Under the pieces are notes generated by a model. It was not told where the DNA came from. It worked only from the letters and a program-made list of their open reading frames with translations, and did not search any database. Of a DNA stretch of 46,508 nt, positions 26,366-35,426 are shown piece by piece. Every line of letters begins with the position of its first letter. The stretch's first letter is position 1. Both the position numbers and the translations under genes were made by a program. This DNA comes from an uncultured Paraprevotella sp. (lineage in GTDB: Bacteria; Bacteroidota; Bacteroidia; Bacteroidales; Bacteroidaceae): positions 1 to 46,508 of the forward strand of contig CALULT010000022.1 of the NCBI GenBank assembly GCA_944321565.1, read 5' to 3'.

Positions 26366-26683
26366 AAACTCCTCCGCCTTGTAGGAGGGCACTGAAAAAG
26401 TCCATTATTTGAAAATACCACTAACAAAATGCAAGTAAAAGTACCGGCAACAAGCTAAATAGCGTATAAAACATTGCGTTTACAGCAAATATGCGTCTTT
26501 TTATTTACATTACGATAGCACATCTTCGTGAGAGGGGACTTTTTCAGTGCCCTCCCTTGTAGGGGAGGTGGCGCGAAGCGCCGGAGGGGTCTCACGTCCA
26601 CAAAGACATACTTTATGTGTGTGTCCGTGGGCGTGAAACCCCTCAGGCCCGTTGGGCCAGCTCCCCTACAAGGCGGAGCAGTT
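26366..26683. repeat. Palindromic dispersed element B, interrupted by an insertion
   Basis: The outer left end (26366-26383, AAACTCCTCCGCCTTGTA) continues, after a 178-bp interruption, at 26562 as GGGGAGGTGGCGCGAAGCGC and on to TCTCACGTCCAC. The right arm (26628-26683) is the inverted counterpart, with GGCCCGTTGGGCC as its inner hairpin. The left inner hairpin GGCGC/GCGCC differs from the GGCCC/GGGCC of the other copies by paired substitutions. Without the insertion the element is about 140 bp. It lies 60 bp beyond the stop of the MFS gene. Confidence 0.8.
26384..26555. mobile_element. MITE-like 172-bp insertion inside element B
   Basis: Perfect 20-bp terminal inverted repeats (26384-26403, GGAGGGCACTGAAAAAGTCC, and 26536-26555) flank 132 bp of A/T-rich, non-coding sequence. 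The directly repeated CTTGTA (26378-26383 and 26556-26561) flanks it on both sides, as a target-site duplication would. Removing the insertion and one copy of CTTGTA restores the uninterrupted family sequence seen at 46317-46380. There is no transposase, so it would be mobilised in trans. I cannot assign the parent transposase family. Confidence 0.7.
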
Positions 26684-26743
26684 CTTTCTCGCAGGTTTCG
26701 GAACACCCTTTTTCGCGTAATGGTATCCGATGGAAAAAGCAGG

Positions 26744-28111
26744 CTACTTGATATTGGCCTGTTCCAGCCCATAGCCATATTTCTTGTCCGCGCCTTTCAG
26801 CAGGAAAGCCACGAGCAGGGAGAGGATGGCGATGCCCGTGAAGATGCACATGGGCAGTGTGTAGTCGTAGAGGTTGGTGCGCACACCGTCCGTGATTTCC
26901 TCGCCCACGATGCAGTAGTTTTCCAACACGCTGCCGATGAGGGCGGGGATGCCCCAAAGGCCGATGTTCTGGATGAAGAAGATGAGGGCATAGGCCGTGC
27001 CGAGCTGTTTCACGGGGAAAATCTTGGCCACGGAAGGCCACATGGCAGACGGCACGAGCGAGAAAGCGATGCCCAGGATAATCATCAGGATGATGGCCAC
27101 CCACGGGGCATGGATGGACGGGATGGCATAAATGCAGTGTACGAAAATGAGCATGCCTGCGCCGAGGATCATGATGGAAGCCGCCCGTCCGCGCTTGTCG
27201 ATCATGCCGCCGAAGACGGGCGTGAGGAACAAGGCACCGAGGGCCGGCAGGCCGGCGAAAGTGCCCGCGATGTCTTCCGGGACGCTGTATTTGGTCACCA
27301 TCAGTTCGGTGGCAAACTTCTGGAAGGGGAACACGCAGGAATAGAAGAGCACACAGAGCAAGGCGATGAGCCAGAAGCCGGGATTGCTGACCACGGCCAC
27401 GACATCCTTGAACGAGAACTTCTCGTCGTCGCCCGCCGAGGTGTCGATGAATACCTGGCGGTCCAGTTTGCGGTCCATGAAGGTGAAGCAGAGGAACGAG
27501 ACGAAACCGCCGAACAGCAGGATGGCACCGATGAGGAGCGGAGTGTCCAGCTGCCATGCCTTGGCCACGGGGATGGCCACGGCGTAGGCCGCCTGCGAAC
27601 CGACACGCGCCAAAGCCACCTGTACGCCCATGGCCAGGGCCATTTCCTTGCCTTGGAACCATTTGGCGATGATTTTCGTCACGGTGATGCCGGCCACTTC
27701 CGCGCCCACGCCGAAGACGGAGTAGCCCGCCGAGGCCATGAACACATCCAGCTTGTAGCCCCAGACGAGTTCGTCCGTGCCGCCGAAACGGGTGATGGCA
27801 ATGTATTCCGCCAACGTGCCGCCTACCATGAGGATGGTGGCCAGCAGGCCGGTGAAGCGGATGCCGAAGCGGTCGAGGATCAGTCCGCCCCAGATGAGCA
27901 TGAGGAGGAACACGTTGAGGAAACTGTATGCTCCGGTGAAGAAGCCGAATTCGCCGCTGGTCCAGTGGAGTTCGCCTTCGAGCATGCTTTTGAGCGGGGC
28001 CATGACGTCGTTCACGTAGTAGGCGGCCATCATGGTGAAGGCGACGATGAACAGGGCCGACCAGCGCGCCCATGCCTTGTCGTTGAGTTTTTGGATGGTT
28101 TGATTTTCCAT
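26744..28111 (-). CDS. MFS transporter, MFSD1-like (putative dipeptide transporter)
   Basis: A 455-residue major facilitator protein with about 12 hydrophobic helices. The first begins near residue 16 (ALFIVAFTMMAAYYVNDVMA), and a long cytoplasmic loop with DRKLDRQVFIDTSAGDDEKF lies in the middle (about 213-232). The second half has NPGFWLIALLCVLFYSCVFPF and FPVKQLGTAYALIFFIQNIG, which resemble the animal MFSD1 family, characterised as a lysosomal dipeptide uniporter. It starts 20 nt after the DPP5-like peptidase gene, so both are probably one transcription unit. The dipeptide assignment is inference from family resemblance and from that neighbour. The MFS call is firm. Confidence 0.85.
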   Translation of the reverse strand: MENQTIQKLNDKAWARWSALFIVAFTMMAAYYVNDVMAPLKSMLEGELHWTSGEFGFFTGAYSFLNVFLLMLIWGGLILDRFGIRFTGLLATILMVGGTLAEYIAITRFGGTDELVWGYKLDVFMASAGYSVFGVGAEVAGITVTKIIAKWFQGKEMALAMGVQVALARVGSQAAYAVAIPVAKAWQLDTPLLIGAILLFGGFVSFLCFTFMDRKLDRQVFIDTSAGDDEKFSFKDVVAVVSNPGFWLIALLCVLFYSCVFPFQKFATELMVTKYSVPEDIAGTFAGLPALGALFLTPVFGGMIDKRGRAASIMILGAGMLIFVHCIYAIPSIHAPWVAIILMIILGIAFSLVPSAMWPSVAKIFPVKQLGTAYALIFFIQNIGLWGIPALIGSVLENYCIVGEEITDGVRTNLYDYTLPMCIFTGIAILSLLVAFLLKGADKKYGYGLEQANIK

Positions 28112-28131
28112 GATTCCTTATTTTTTACAGA

Positions 28132-30336
28132 TTATTTTTTCAGCCAACGGTCGAGCCAGCGGAAGAAAGTGCGCTGCCACAGTATGCCGTTTTGCGGTTG
28201 CAGCACCCAGTGGTTCTCGTCGGGATAGAGCAGCAGCTGGGCGGGAATGCCCCGCATGACAGCCGCGCTGAAGGCCGACTGGCCTTGCGAGCTGAGGATG
28301 CGGTAGTCCTTTTCGCCATGGATGCAGAGGATGGGCGCGTCCCACTTGTCCACGTACAGGTGCGGGCTGGTGGCGTAGGGATTGGCCTTCTGGTTGTCCG
28401 TCACTTTCTCCGCGTTGTCCGGATTGGCACTGACACCTTTGCGCCAGGGAGCCGCCCCGAGGTCCCAGTTGGGAAACCACATTTCTTCCGTCTCGTAGTA
28501 TTGCTGCTGCGTGTTGAAGATGCCGTCGTGGGCGATGAAGCACTTGAAACGCTTGTCGTGATGCCCGGCCAGGTAATAGACGCTGTAGCCGCCGAAACTG
28601 GCCCCGACGCAGCCGAGGCGGTCGCGGTCCACATAAGGTTCCTTGCATACGTCGTCGATGGCACTCAGGTAATCCTGCATGCACTGCCCGCTGTAGTCGC
28701 CGCTGATTTCCTCCAGCCATTCCATGCCGAAGCCCGGCAGGCCGCGGCGGTTGGGGGCGACGACGATGTAGCCGTGGGCGGCCATGATCTGCAGGTTCCA
28801 GCGGTAGCTCCAGAACTGGCTGACGGGGCTTTGCGGCCCGCCTTCGCAATATAATAAGGTGGGGTATTTCTTCGTGGGGTCGAAGTGCGGGGGATAGACC
28901 ACCCAGCAGAGTTCTTTCTGCCCGTCGGTGGTGGCCACCCAGCGTTCCTTGACTTCGCCCATGACCAGACGTTCTTCGAAATATTGGTTCTCGCGGGTGA
29001 GGCGGACGACTTCGGCATTCCCTTTTTTCCGGGGCGTGATGCCGTACAGGTCATCGGGTGCGCTGAGGCTGTGGCGGGCGGCAATGATGCGGTCGCCGCA
29101 CAGGGCAAGGCTGCCATAGTCATAGTCGCCGTCGGTCAGCTGCCGCACTTCGCCTTCGAGGTTGGTGGCATACGCCATGCGGCGGGCATGCCACACGCCG
29201 GTGAAATAGAGGGTGCGGCTGTCCTGCGCCCAGCAGAAGCCGTCCACGCCGGATTGGAAACTTTCCGTCACGTAAGTCTTTTCCCCGCTTTCCAGGTTCA
29301 GTACGCAAAGGCGGGTGCGGTCGCTCTCGTAGCCGTTGCGGGCCATGCTGAGCCAGGCCACATATTGTCCGTCGGGAGAATAAGACGGGTTGGTGTCATA
29401 TCCCACGTTGCAGTCTTGCGTCTGGTGGTTCACGGCCTGCTGTTCCATGGAGCGTGACGGGTCTATTTCCGGTTCTTGGTATCCGGCGGGTTTACAGAGA
29501 TTGTCTGTTTTGCCGCTTTCCGTGTCGTAGCGATAAATGTCGCTGTCGGTGCTGATGGCATAGTCGCGTCCGGTTTTCTTCCGGCTGGTATAGACGACAT
29601 ACCGCCCGTCGGGGCTCCAGTTGAACTGTTCGCTCCCGCCGAAGGGGAGCATGGGGCATTCGAAAGGTTCGCCTTCCAGCAAATCCTTTTCTTCACCGGC
29701 GCGTCCGTCCTTCATTTCGGCCAGGAAAATGTGGGGGATGGTTTTCACATAGTGGTCCCAATGCTTGTAGTTGAGGTCGGTGATGACCATTCCGCTGGCC
29801 AAGGGAAGGTCGTCGTAGGGCTTTTCGATGGACGTGTAGGTGTCTACGGAATGCACGAGGATGACTTTCTGTCCGTCGGGGGAGAACTTGTAGCCTTCCA
29901 CGTCTTTGGACGAGAAAGTCAATTGACGGCGCGACGTGCCGTCGAGTGCCATTTCCCAAACCTGGTTGCTGCCCGATTGCGCGCTCAGGAAAGTAAGCCG
30001 CTGCCCGTCGGGCGTGAAGGCCGGGTCGGTCTCGTTGTCGGCGGTGGTGGTGAGCAGGGTGTTCCCGCTGCCGTCCGCGTTCATCAGGTAAATCACGGTG
30101 TGGCTTTTGTTCTGCGCCACGCTGTAGTAGCTTACGGTATAGGCTATTTTCTTGGTGTCGGGCGACACGGTGAAGCTGCCGATACGTCCCATGGCCCAAA
30201 GGGCTTCGGGGGTGAGGCGGTCGCCGGTGAGGGTGATTTGGTTTTTCCCGATGACGGGTTGGGGTTCATCGGCTCCTGTCGAAGGTACGGCGGAAGCCAG
30301 GCTGAGTGCCGCGGTCATGACTTTTAGTAGATTCAT
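28132..30336 (-). CDS. dpp5: S9 family peptidase, DPP5-like dipeptidyl-peptidase
   Basis: A 734-residue exported serine peptidase. The signal peptide is about 1-22. An N-terminal seven-bladed beta-propeller (about 45-480) shows repeated 'SPDGQ' blade motifs (FTPDGQRLTFLS, FSPDGQKVILV, WSPDGRYVVYTS, YSPDGQYVAWLS). The C-terminal alpha/beta-hydrolase domain has the nucleophile Ser580 in GASFGGYS, Asp677 in HGEKDYRI and His709 in DENHWVLQPQN. The catalytic domain closely resembles Porphyromonas DPP5, which removes dipeptides with a hydrophobic P1 residue in the periplasm. A terminator (30349-30399) separates it from yidC. The MFSD1-like gene follows 20 nt later, suggesting a release-and-import pair. 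Confidence 0.85.
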   Translation of the reverse strand: MNLLKVMTAALSLASAVPSTGADEPQPVIGKNQITLTGDRLTPEALWAMGRIGSFTVSPDTKKIAYTVSYYSVAQNKSHTVIYLMNADGSGNTLLTTTADNETDPAFTPDGQRLTFLSAQSGSNQVWEMALDGTSRRQLTFSSKDVEGYKFSPDGQKVILVHSVDTYTSIEKPYDDLPLASGMVITDLNYKHWDHYVKTIPHIFLAEMKDGRAGEEKDLLEGEPFECPMLPFGGSEQFNWSPDGRYVVYTSRKKTGRDYAISTDSDIYRYDTESGKTDNLCKPAGYQEPEIDPSRSMEQQAVNHQTQDCNVGYDTNPSYSPDGQYVAWLSMARNGYESDRTRLCVLNLESGEKTYVTESFQSGVDGFCWAQDSRTLYFTGVWHARRMAYATNLEGEVRQLTDGDYDYGSLALCGDRIIAARHSLSAPDDLYGITPRKKGNAEVVRLTRENQYFEERLVMGEVKERWVATTDGQKELCWVVYPPHFDPTKKYPTLLYCEGGPQSPVSQFWSYRWNLQIMAAHGYIVVAPNRRGLPGFGMEWLEEISGDYSGQCMQDYLSAIDDVCKEPYVDRDRLGCVGASFGGYSVYYLAGHHDKRFKCFIAHDGIFNTQQQYYETEEMWFPNWDLGAAPWRKGVSANPDNAEKVTDNQKANPYATSPHLYVDKWDAPILCIHGEKDYRILSSQGQSAFSAAVMRGIPAQLLLYPDENHWVLQPQNGILWQRTFFRWLDRWLKK

Positions 30337-30348
30337 GGTGTTATGCGA

Positions 30349-30399
30349 TAAAAAAAAGAATCATCCCGGGCTGCGCGTGGCAGTCGTCCGGAATGATTC
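30349..30399 (-). terminator. Terminator after yidC
   Basis: On the minus strand GAATCATTCCGG (30388-30399) pairs with CCGGGATGATTC (30358-30369) over 12 bp with one G-T pair, an inner CTGC/GCAG stem, and then eight T (30350-30357). It ends the pyrG-yidC unit before the peptidase gene, which must have its own promoter. I see no clear TAnnTTTG box for it. Confidence 0.9.
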
Positions 30400-30413
30400 G
30401 GTTGGTTTGATGT

Positions 30414-32303
30414 TTATTTCTTTTGTCCGGCCTGTCTCCGTTTCTGTTCTTCGAGGATGGCCTGTTGCTGCTTCTGCAGGGCTTCCAGGCGTGCCGCCAT
30501 GCCCGACATCTTCTTGGCCGGGTTGGCCTTGTTGGCCTGGTAGTTGGCTTCCAGCTTGGCCAGCAGCTTCTTGTCGTCCGTCGTCTTGCGGAGGAACCAC
30601 AGGATGAGGATGCTGGTGAGCCCGGAGAGGAAGTAGTAGTAGTTCAGCCCCGAGGAGTAGTTGTTGAACATGAAGAAGAAAGCGATGGGCATGATGTACA
30701 TCATGTACTGCATGAACTTCATTTGCTGTGCCTGTTCGCCCGTCATCGTGTTCTTCTGCTGGCGCATGGTAATCCACGTGTTGACGAGGTTCGTGACGCA
30801 GAACAACAGGCAGAAGATGCTCAGGTGGTCGCCGATGAGCCACACCGACTTGTCCCAGCGTATGACATCGTCATAGGCCGAAAGGTCGGACGCCCAAAGG
30901 AAACTTTCGCCGCGCAGCTCAATGGCATTGGGGACGAAATTGAACAGGGCAATCCAGATGGGCATCTGAATCAGCATGGGCAGGCAACCGCCCATGGGGC
31001 TTACGCCGTATTGGCTGTAAATCTGCATCATTTCCTGTTGCTTCTTCATGGCATCCTCGGGATTGGGATACTTGGCGTTCAGCTCGTCGATTTTCGGCTT
31101 CAGCACCCGCATCTTGGCCGAAGACAGGTAGGACTTGCGCGTGGTGGGATAGACCAGCAGCTTCACCAGGATGGTGAGCAACAGCAGGACGACACCCATG
31201 GAGAGGCCGAGGCTACTCAGCCAGTCGAAGAGGTAGATGATGAAGAAACGGTTGATCCACTTGAAGAGCGGCCAGCCCAGATAGACGAGGTCTTCCAGCT
31301 CCAAGTCCTTGTCGCTCATGGAGAGGTCGTTGGTGTTCTGCAGCAGGTGGTAGTTGTTGGGCGCGAAGAGCATCTGCATTTGGGTTGGCTCTTTGCCGCT
31401 GGGGTCGAAGAACGTCTTCATGTCGGCGGCATAGTCTTTCAGGTAGCCGCTCTCTTGCTGCAACGGGGTGCTGGCCAGATAGGCGTCCGTGAAATCCTGG
31501 TGTGCGATGAGGACGCAGCTGAAGAACTGGTTTTTGAAAGCGACCCAATCCAGCGGTTCGGCGATTTTTTCCGTTTCCGCGCTCGTCTCGCTCAGGTAGT
31601 CCGTGCCTTCCCCTTTGATTTTATAGGTGAGGGAGGAGTAGCGGCTCTCGAAGTCGAAGCCTTTTTCCTGTTGGCGGGCCATTTCGTTCCATTCAATGTC
31701 CATCGTCTTTATCGAGGGCAGGAAGAACCCTTCCAGTCCTTGGGTCTTGATTTCGAGGTTCACCATGTAGGAGTGGGGCAGAAGCCGGTAGTTGAAATCC
31801 ACCGTGCCGCCGTTGGCGGCCAAAAGCCGCATGGTGAGCGTGGAATCGGTGGCATCCACGGGAGTGAAGAAGAAGTCGCCCGTCTTGATGTTTTCCATCT
31901 TTCCGGCCAGCATGAACTGCAGGCGCGCGTCTTTTTCGTCGAACAGCGTGACCATGCCGCCCTGTTGGTTCTTGTATTCCTTCAGCTCGGCTTTCTGCAC
32001 TGTGCCTCCCCGCGTGTTGAACGTCAGGCGCACCAGTTCGTTTTCCATCACTACGGTTTTTGCCTCGCCGCTGCGGTGGGCGTAGAAGAGCGATGTCGTG
32101 TCTTGCACGGCGCGGACGGCGGCGGCTATTTCGGCTTCTTCCTTGGCTTTTTGGTCGGCTTTGGCTCTTTGCATGGCCACGGCCTCGATGGAGTCTTGTC
32201 GGTGCATGGCCTCAATTTCGGCCTCGCTCGGGCGGCTCCAATAGCTGAACCCGATGAGGACGGCCGCGATGAGGACGAATCCGATAATCGTGTTTTTATC
32301 CAT
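30414..32303 (-). CDS. yidC: YidC membrane protein insertase
   Basis: A 629-residue inner-membrane insertase that places proteins into the membrane alone or with SecYEG. The N-terminal helix (about 5-22, TIIGFVLIAAVLIGFSYW) is followed by a large periplasmic beta-sandwich domain (about 60-350). The conserved 60-kDa domain (about 360-600) holds five helices. It includes the KLLVYPTTRKSYLSSAKMR segment after the second helix and GGCLPMLIQMPIWIALF in the third, both typical of YidC. The basic tail (KKQQQAILEEQKRRQAGQKK) is expected for ribosome contact. It starts 16 nt after pyrG, so the two are co-transcribed; a terminator follows. Confidence 0.97.
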   Translation of the reverse strand: MDKNTIIGFVLIAAVLIGFSYWSRPSEAEIEAMHRQDSIEAVAMQRAKADQKAKEEAEIAAAVRAVQDTTSLFYAHRSGEAKTVVMENELVRLTFNTRGGTVQKAELKEYKNQQGGMVTLFDEKDARLQFMLAGKMENIKTGDFFFTPVDATDSTLTMRLLAANGGTVDFNYRLLPHSYMVNLEIKTQGLEGFFLPSIKTMDIEWNEMARQQEKGFDFESRYSSLTYKIKGEGTDYLSETSAETEKIAEPLDWVAFKNQFFSCVLIAHQDFTDAYLASTPLQQESGYLKDYAADMKTFFDPSGKEPTQMQMLFAPNNYHLLQNTNDLSMSDKDLELEDLVYLGWPLFKWINRFFIIYLFDWLSSLGLSMGVVLLLLTILVKLLVYPTTRKSYLSSAKMRVLKPKIDELNAKYPNPEDAMKKQQEMMQIYSQYGVSPMGGCLPMLIQMPIWIALFNFVPNAIELRGESFLWASDLSAYDDVIRWDKSVWLIGDHLSIFCLLFCVTNLVNTWITMRQQKNTMTGEQAQQMKFMQYMMYIMPIAFFFMFNNYSSGLNYYYFLSGLTSILILWFLRKTTDDKKLLAKLEANYQANKANPAKKMSGMAARLEALQKQQQAILEEQKRRQAGQKK

Positions 32304-32319
32304 TGTGTGTCGTGTGTGA

Positions 32320-33984
32320 TTAGTCTTTCTTATCTTGTGCCTGTGAATCTTTCAGGTAACCGATGGCGGCTTTCACGAAGGACATGAACAGCGGGTGGGG
32401 CTTCAGCACCGTGCTGCTGTATTCCGGGTGGAACTGTGTGCCGATGTACCAGCGCAGCGTGGGAATTTCCACGATTTCCACCAGGTTGCTGTCCGGGTTG
32501 GTGCCCACGCACTGCATGCCGGCCTGTTCGTATTCCCCGATGTAGTGGTTGTTGAACTCGTAGCGGTGGCGGTGGCGTTCGCTGATGTGCGTCTGTCCGT
32601 AGGCTTCCGCCGTGCGGCTGCCCGGGCGCACTTCGCAGTCGTAGGCACCGAGGCGCATGGTGCCGCCCATCTGGGTGATGTTCTTCTGCTCCTCCATGAT
32701 GTCGATGACGTTGTGCGGCGTCTTCTCGTCCATCTCGCGGCTGTTGGCATCGGCATAGCCCAACACGTTGCGGGCGAACTCAATGACCATCATCTGCATG
32801 CCGAGGCAGATGCCGAAGGCGGGGATGTCGTGTGTGCGGGCGTATTCGGCGGCCAGGATTTTGCCTTCCGTGCCGCGTTGCCCGAAGCCCGGGCAGATGA
32901 CCACGCCCGACATGCCGGCCAACATGTCGGCGATGTTTTCGCGCGTCAGTTTCTCGCTGTTGACGAAATGGGGCTTTACCTTGTAGTCGTTGTAAGTGCC
33001 GGCGTGGGCGAGCGATTCGAGGATACTCTTGTAGGCGTCCTGCAGGTCGTATTTTCCCACCAACGCGATATCGACTACCTCCGTGGCGTTCTTGCGCCGT
33101 TCGAGGAACGACCGCCACGGGCCGAGGGCCGGTGTTTCGCCCACGGGCATGCCCGTCTTGCGCAGGATGATGGCATCCAGCCCTTGGGCCTGCATGCTCA
33201 GCGGCACCTCGTAAATCGAGGGCATGTCCATGCTTTGGATGACAGCTTCCTCGTCCACGTTGCAGAAGTGGGCTACTTTCCGCCGGATGTCGGCATTCAG
33301 CTCATGTTCCGTGCGCAGCACGAGGATGTCGGGCTGTATGCCAAGGCTTTGCAACTGTTTTACGGACGTTTGCGTAGGCTTGGTTTTCAATTCCTTGGCC
33401 GCAGCCAAATAAGGCACGTAAGTCAAGTGGATGGCCACGGCATTCTTTCCCAGTTCCCATCGCAATTGGCGGATGGCTTCCAGGAAGGGGAGCGACTCGA
33501 TGTCGCCCACCGTGCCGCCGATTTCCGTGATGACGAAATCAAACTTGTATTTCTTGCCCATCAGCTTGATGTTGCGCTTGATTTCGTCCGTGATGTGAGG
33601 AACAACCTGTATGGTCTTGCCCAGGTAGTCGCCCCGCCGCTCTTTTTCGATGACACTTTGATAGATGCGGCCGGTGGTGATGTTGTTGGCCCGGGTGGTT
33701 TGTATGCCCGTGAAACGTTCGTAGTGTCCCAAGTCCAGGTCTGTTTCCTGCCCGTCCACGGTGACGTAGCATTCGCCGTGCTCGTAGGGGTTGAGTGTGC
33801 CCGGGTCGATGTTGATGTAGGGGTCGAACTTTTGGATGGTGATGTTATATCCGCGCGCCTGCAACAGTTTGCCGACCGATGAGGATATGATGCCTTTGCC
33901 TAATGAAGAGGCTACTCCGCCGGTGACGAAGATGTACTTTGTTTCTCCCACAATATTTGTTTTTTTGGATGATGATTCAAACAT
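32320..33984 (-). CDS. pyrG: CTP synthase
   Basis: A 554-residue enzyme that converts UTP to CTP with glutamine and ATP. The N-terminal synthase domain begins TKYIFVTGGVASSLGKGI (about 16-33, the P-loop region) and contains KFDPYINIDPGTLNPYEHGE. The C-terminal class I glutamine amidotransferase domain has the nucleophile in FGICLGMQ and the His/Glu pair in FHPEY. I start it at the ATG at 33984. An in-frame TTG 21 bp upstream is rejected because it lies inside the promoter -7 box. That gives about 14 residues before the conserved start, slightly longer than related enzymes. Confidence 0.96.
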   Translation of the reverse strand: MFESSSKKTNIVGETKYIFVTGGVASSLGKGIISSSVGKLLQARGYNITIQKFDPYINIDPGTLNPYEHGECYVTVDGQETDLDLGHYERFTGIQTTRANNITTGRIYQSVIEKERRGDYLGKTIQVVPHITDEIKRNIKLMGKKYKFDFVITEIGGTVGDIESLPFLEAIRQLRWELGKNAVAIHLTYVPYLAAAKELKTKPTQTSVKQLQSLGIQPDILVLRTEHELNADIRRKVAHFCNVDEEAVIQSMDMPSIYEVPLSMQAQGLDAIILRKTGMPVGETPALGPWRSFLERRKNATEVVDIALVGKYDLQDAYKSILESLAHAGTYNDYKVKPHFVNSEKLTRENIADMLAGMSGVVICPGFGQRGTEGKILAAEYARTHDIPAFGICLGMQMMVIEFARNVLGYADANSREMDEKTPHNVIDIMEEQKNITQMGGTMRLGAYDCEVRPGSRTAEAYGQTHISERHRHRYEFNNHYIGEYEQAGMQCVGTNPDSNLVEIVEIPTLRWYIGTQFHPEYSSTVLKPHPLFMSFVKAAIGYLKDSQAQDKKD

Positions 33985-34002
33985 AACGTCTTTAACAAGT
34001 TG

Positions 34003-34010
34003 CAAAATTA
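34003..34010 (-). promoter_or_regulatory. pyrG promoter -7 box
   Basis: The minus strand reads TAATTTTG, a full match, 18 bp before the pyrG ATG. The -33 position is not a good TTTG. This box decides the pyrG start, since any codon further upstream would not be in the transcript. Confidence 0.6.
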
Positions 34011-34055
34011 CGAAAAAACTTTGAGTTGCGTGGGACTTTTCCTTTAAAAAAGCTA

Positions 34056-34063
34056 TATCTTTG
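34056..34063 (+). promoter_or_regulatory. DUF3078 gene promoter -7 box
   Basis: TATCTTTG matches TAnnTTTG and lies 22 bp before the ATG at 34086, back to back with the pyrG promoter. There is no clear -33 element. Confidence 0.55.
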
Positions 34064-34085
34064 TGGAGGTAAAAAGAGAAGGCGA

Positions 34086-35426
34086 ATGAGGGTTAGGCTT
34101 TTTGCACTTGTGGTGATGGCTTTTCTGGGTTGCATGAATGGTGTGGCGCAGGAACGGGTTGCCCGTATATTGGATACAGTGTCCATGGAGGCTGTGACGC
34201 AACGTTATTCGCTTATGCTGGATTCTTTGGCTGTGCAGGTGAGAATGCGGCCTGCAGATACGGCCGTGCGATATACCCCGCTTTATTTCAGGATGTTCGC
34301 GCCGCCGACATTATATGATGCCCCTTTGGAGCAGGCATTCGGTGTTTTTTGGAGCCCATCGTTGCCCGGACGGATGGTTTCGTTGCCGTCTTTGGGTGAC
34401 TATGCAGGCGAAGGCCGCGCGGTAGTGGAAGGGGCGGACTGGATGTTGATGCGGACATACGCGGATACGCCGTGGTTGATTGAGGCAACGGAAGATGAAT
34501 TGGAGCAGGCAGGAGGGATTGAGGAAGAAGTGTTGCCGGAAATGCCTGCAGTGGCGCAGTTGGTAACCAATGAAATGGCGGTGGACTTGACGGACGACGT
34601 GGACGAGGTGCAGTTGGTGGTGCGCCGTCCCAATTTTTGGAAGGTGAAGGGGGATTATTCGTTTCAGCTCACGCAAAACCATTTTTCGGATAATTGGTAT
34701 CAAGGCGGCGACAACAACTATACGATGTTGGCGTTGTTGACAATGGAGGCTAATTTTAATAACAAACAGAAAATACAATGGGACAACAAGCTGGAGATGC
34801 GCTTGGGTTTCCAAACATCCAAGACGGACGAGAAACACAAGTTCAAGACCAACGATGACTTGTTGCGTTTCACCACTAAAATCGGCTACAAGGCCACGGC
34901 GCATTGGTTCTACACTTTGCAGGTGCAGGCCTATACGCAATTTTACCCCAGCTTTAATGCCAACAGTGACGTGGTTTCTTCTGATTTCATGTCGCCATTC
35001 AACCTCGTGGTGTCACTCGGTATGGATTACAAGTTGGAGCTGAAACGTTTCAAAGGCTCGGCCAACCTGGCACCTGTTGCCTATAACTTCCGTTCCGTGG
35101 AACGTAGGTCTTTGTTTGGCAATTTCGGGCTTGACGAGGGGAAATGCATGTACCACAACTTCGGCCCGAACATCACGGTGAACTACAGTTGGGAGATTTG
35201 GAAGAACATCAAGTGGGACGCCCGCATCTATTGGTTCAGTAACATGGAGAGCACGGACATTGAATGGGAAAACACTTTCACGTTCACCATCAACCGTTTC
35301 CTTAATTCCAAACTGTTTCTTTATCCTCGCATTGATGATAGTTCTGAGAATTATCGCAGGGAAAGCAACGGGTCGTATTTCATGTTCAAAGAGTGGTTCA
35401 GCTTGGGGCTGAATTATTCGTTTTGA
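34086..35426 (+). CDS. DUF3078 outer membrane protein
   Basis: A 446-residue exported protein with signal peptide about residues 1-22 (GCMNGVAQ). The first part is a less conserved linker (about 25-190). The DUF3078 domain (about 195-446) begins [20 protein letters not shown] and continues with [19 protein letters not shown]. It is made of alternating strands with aromatic girdles ([27 protein letters not shown]) and ends in an aromatic strand FSLGLNYSF, like an outer-membrane barrel. The function is unknown. Its last 13 bp overlap the end of the convergent engB gene, so antisense interference between the two transcripts is possible. Confidence 0.82.
   Translation: MRVRLFALVVMAFLGCMNGVAQERVARILDTVSMEAVTQRYSLMLDSLAVQVRMRPADTAVRYTPLYFRMFAPPTLYDAPLEQAFGVFWSPSLPGRMVSLPSLGDYAGEGRAVVEGADWMLMRTYADTPWLIEATEDELEQAGGIEEEVLPEMPAVAQLVTNEMAVDLTDDVDEVQLVVRRPNFWKVKGDYSFQLTQNHFSDNWYQGGDNNYTMLALLTMEANFNNKQKIQWDNKLEMRLGFQTSKTDEKHKFKTNDDLLRFTTKIGYKATAHWFYTLQVQAYTQFYPSFNANSDVVSSDFMSPFNLVVSLGMDYKLELKRFKGSANLAPVAYNFRSVERRSLFGNFGLDEGKCMYHNFGPNITVNYSWEIWKNIKWDARIYWFSNMESTDIEWENTFTFTINRFLNSKLFLYPRIDDSSENYRRESNGSYFMFKEWFSLGLNYSF

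Noticed and set aside
26528-28228. Plus-strand open frame of 566 codons opposite the MFS gene
   Set aside because: It is the complement of a clearly real transporter gene in GC-rich sequence; the translation is rich in His, Glu, Asp and Gly with no domain, and it runs through the palindromic repeat.
30423-32387. Plus-strand open frame of 654 codons opposite yidC
   Set aside because: It is antisense to a complete YidC; its low-complexity His/Gly/Val composition is that of a shadow frame.
32395-33882. Plus-strand open frame of 495 codons opposite pyrG
   Set aside because: It is antisense to a complete CTP synthase, with no signal, motif or promoter of its own.
33985-34005. TTG start of pyrG seven codons upstream
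   Set aside because: The TTG lies inside the TAATTTTG promoter box, so it is unlikely to be transcribed; the ATG at 33984 is preferred.
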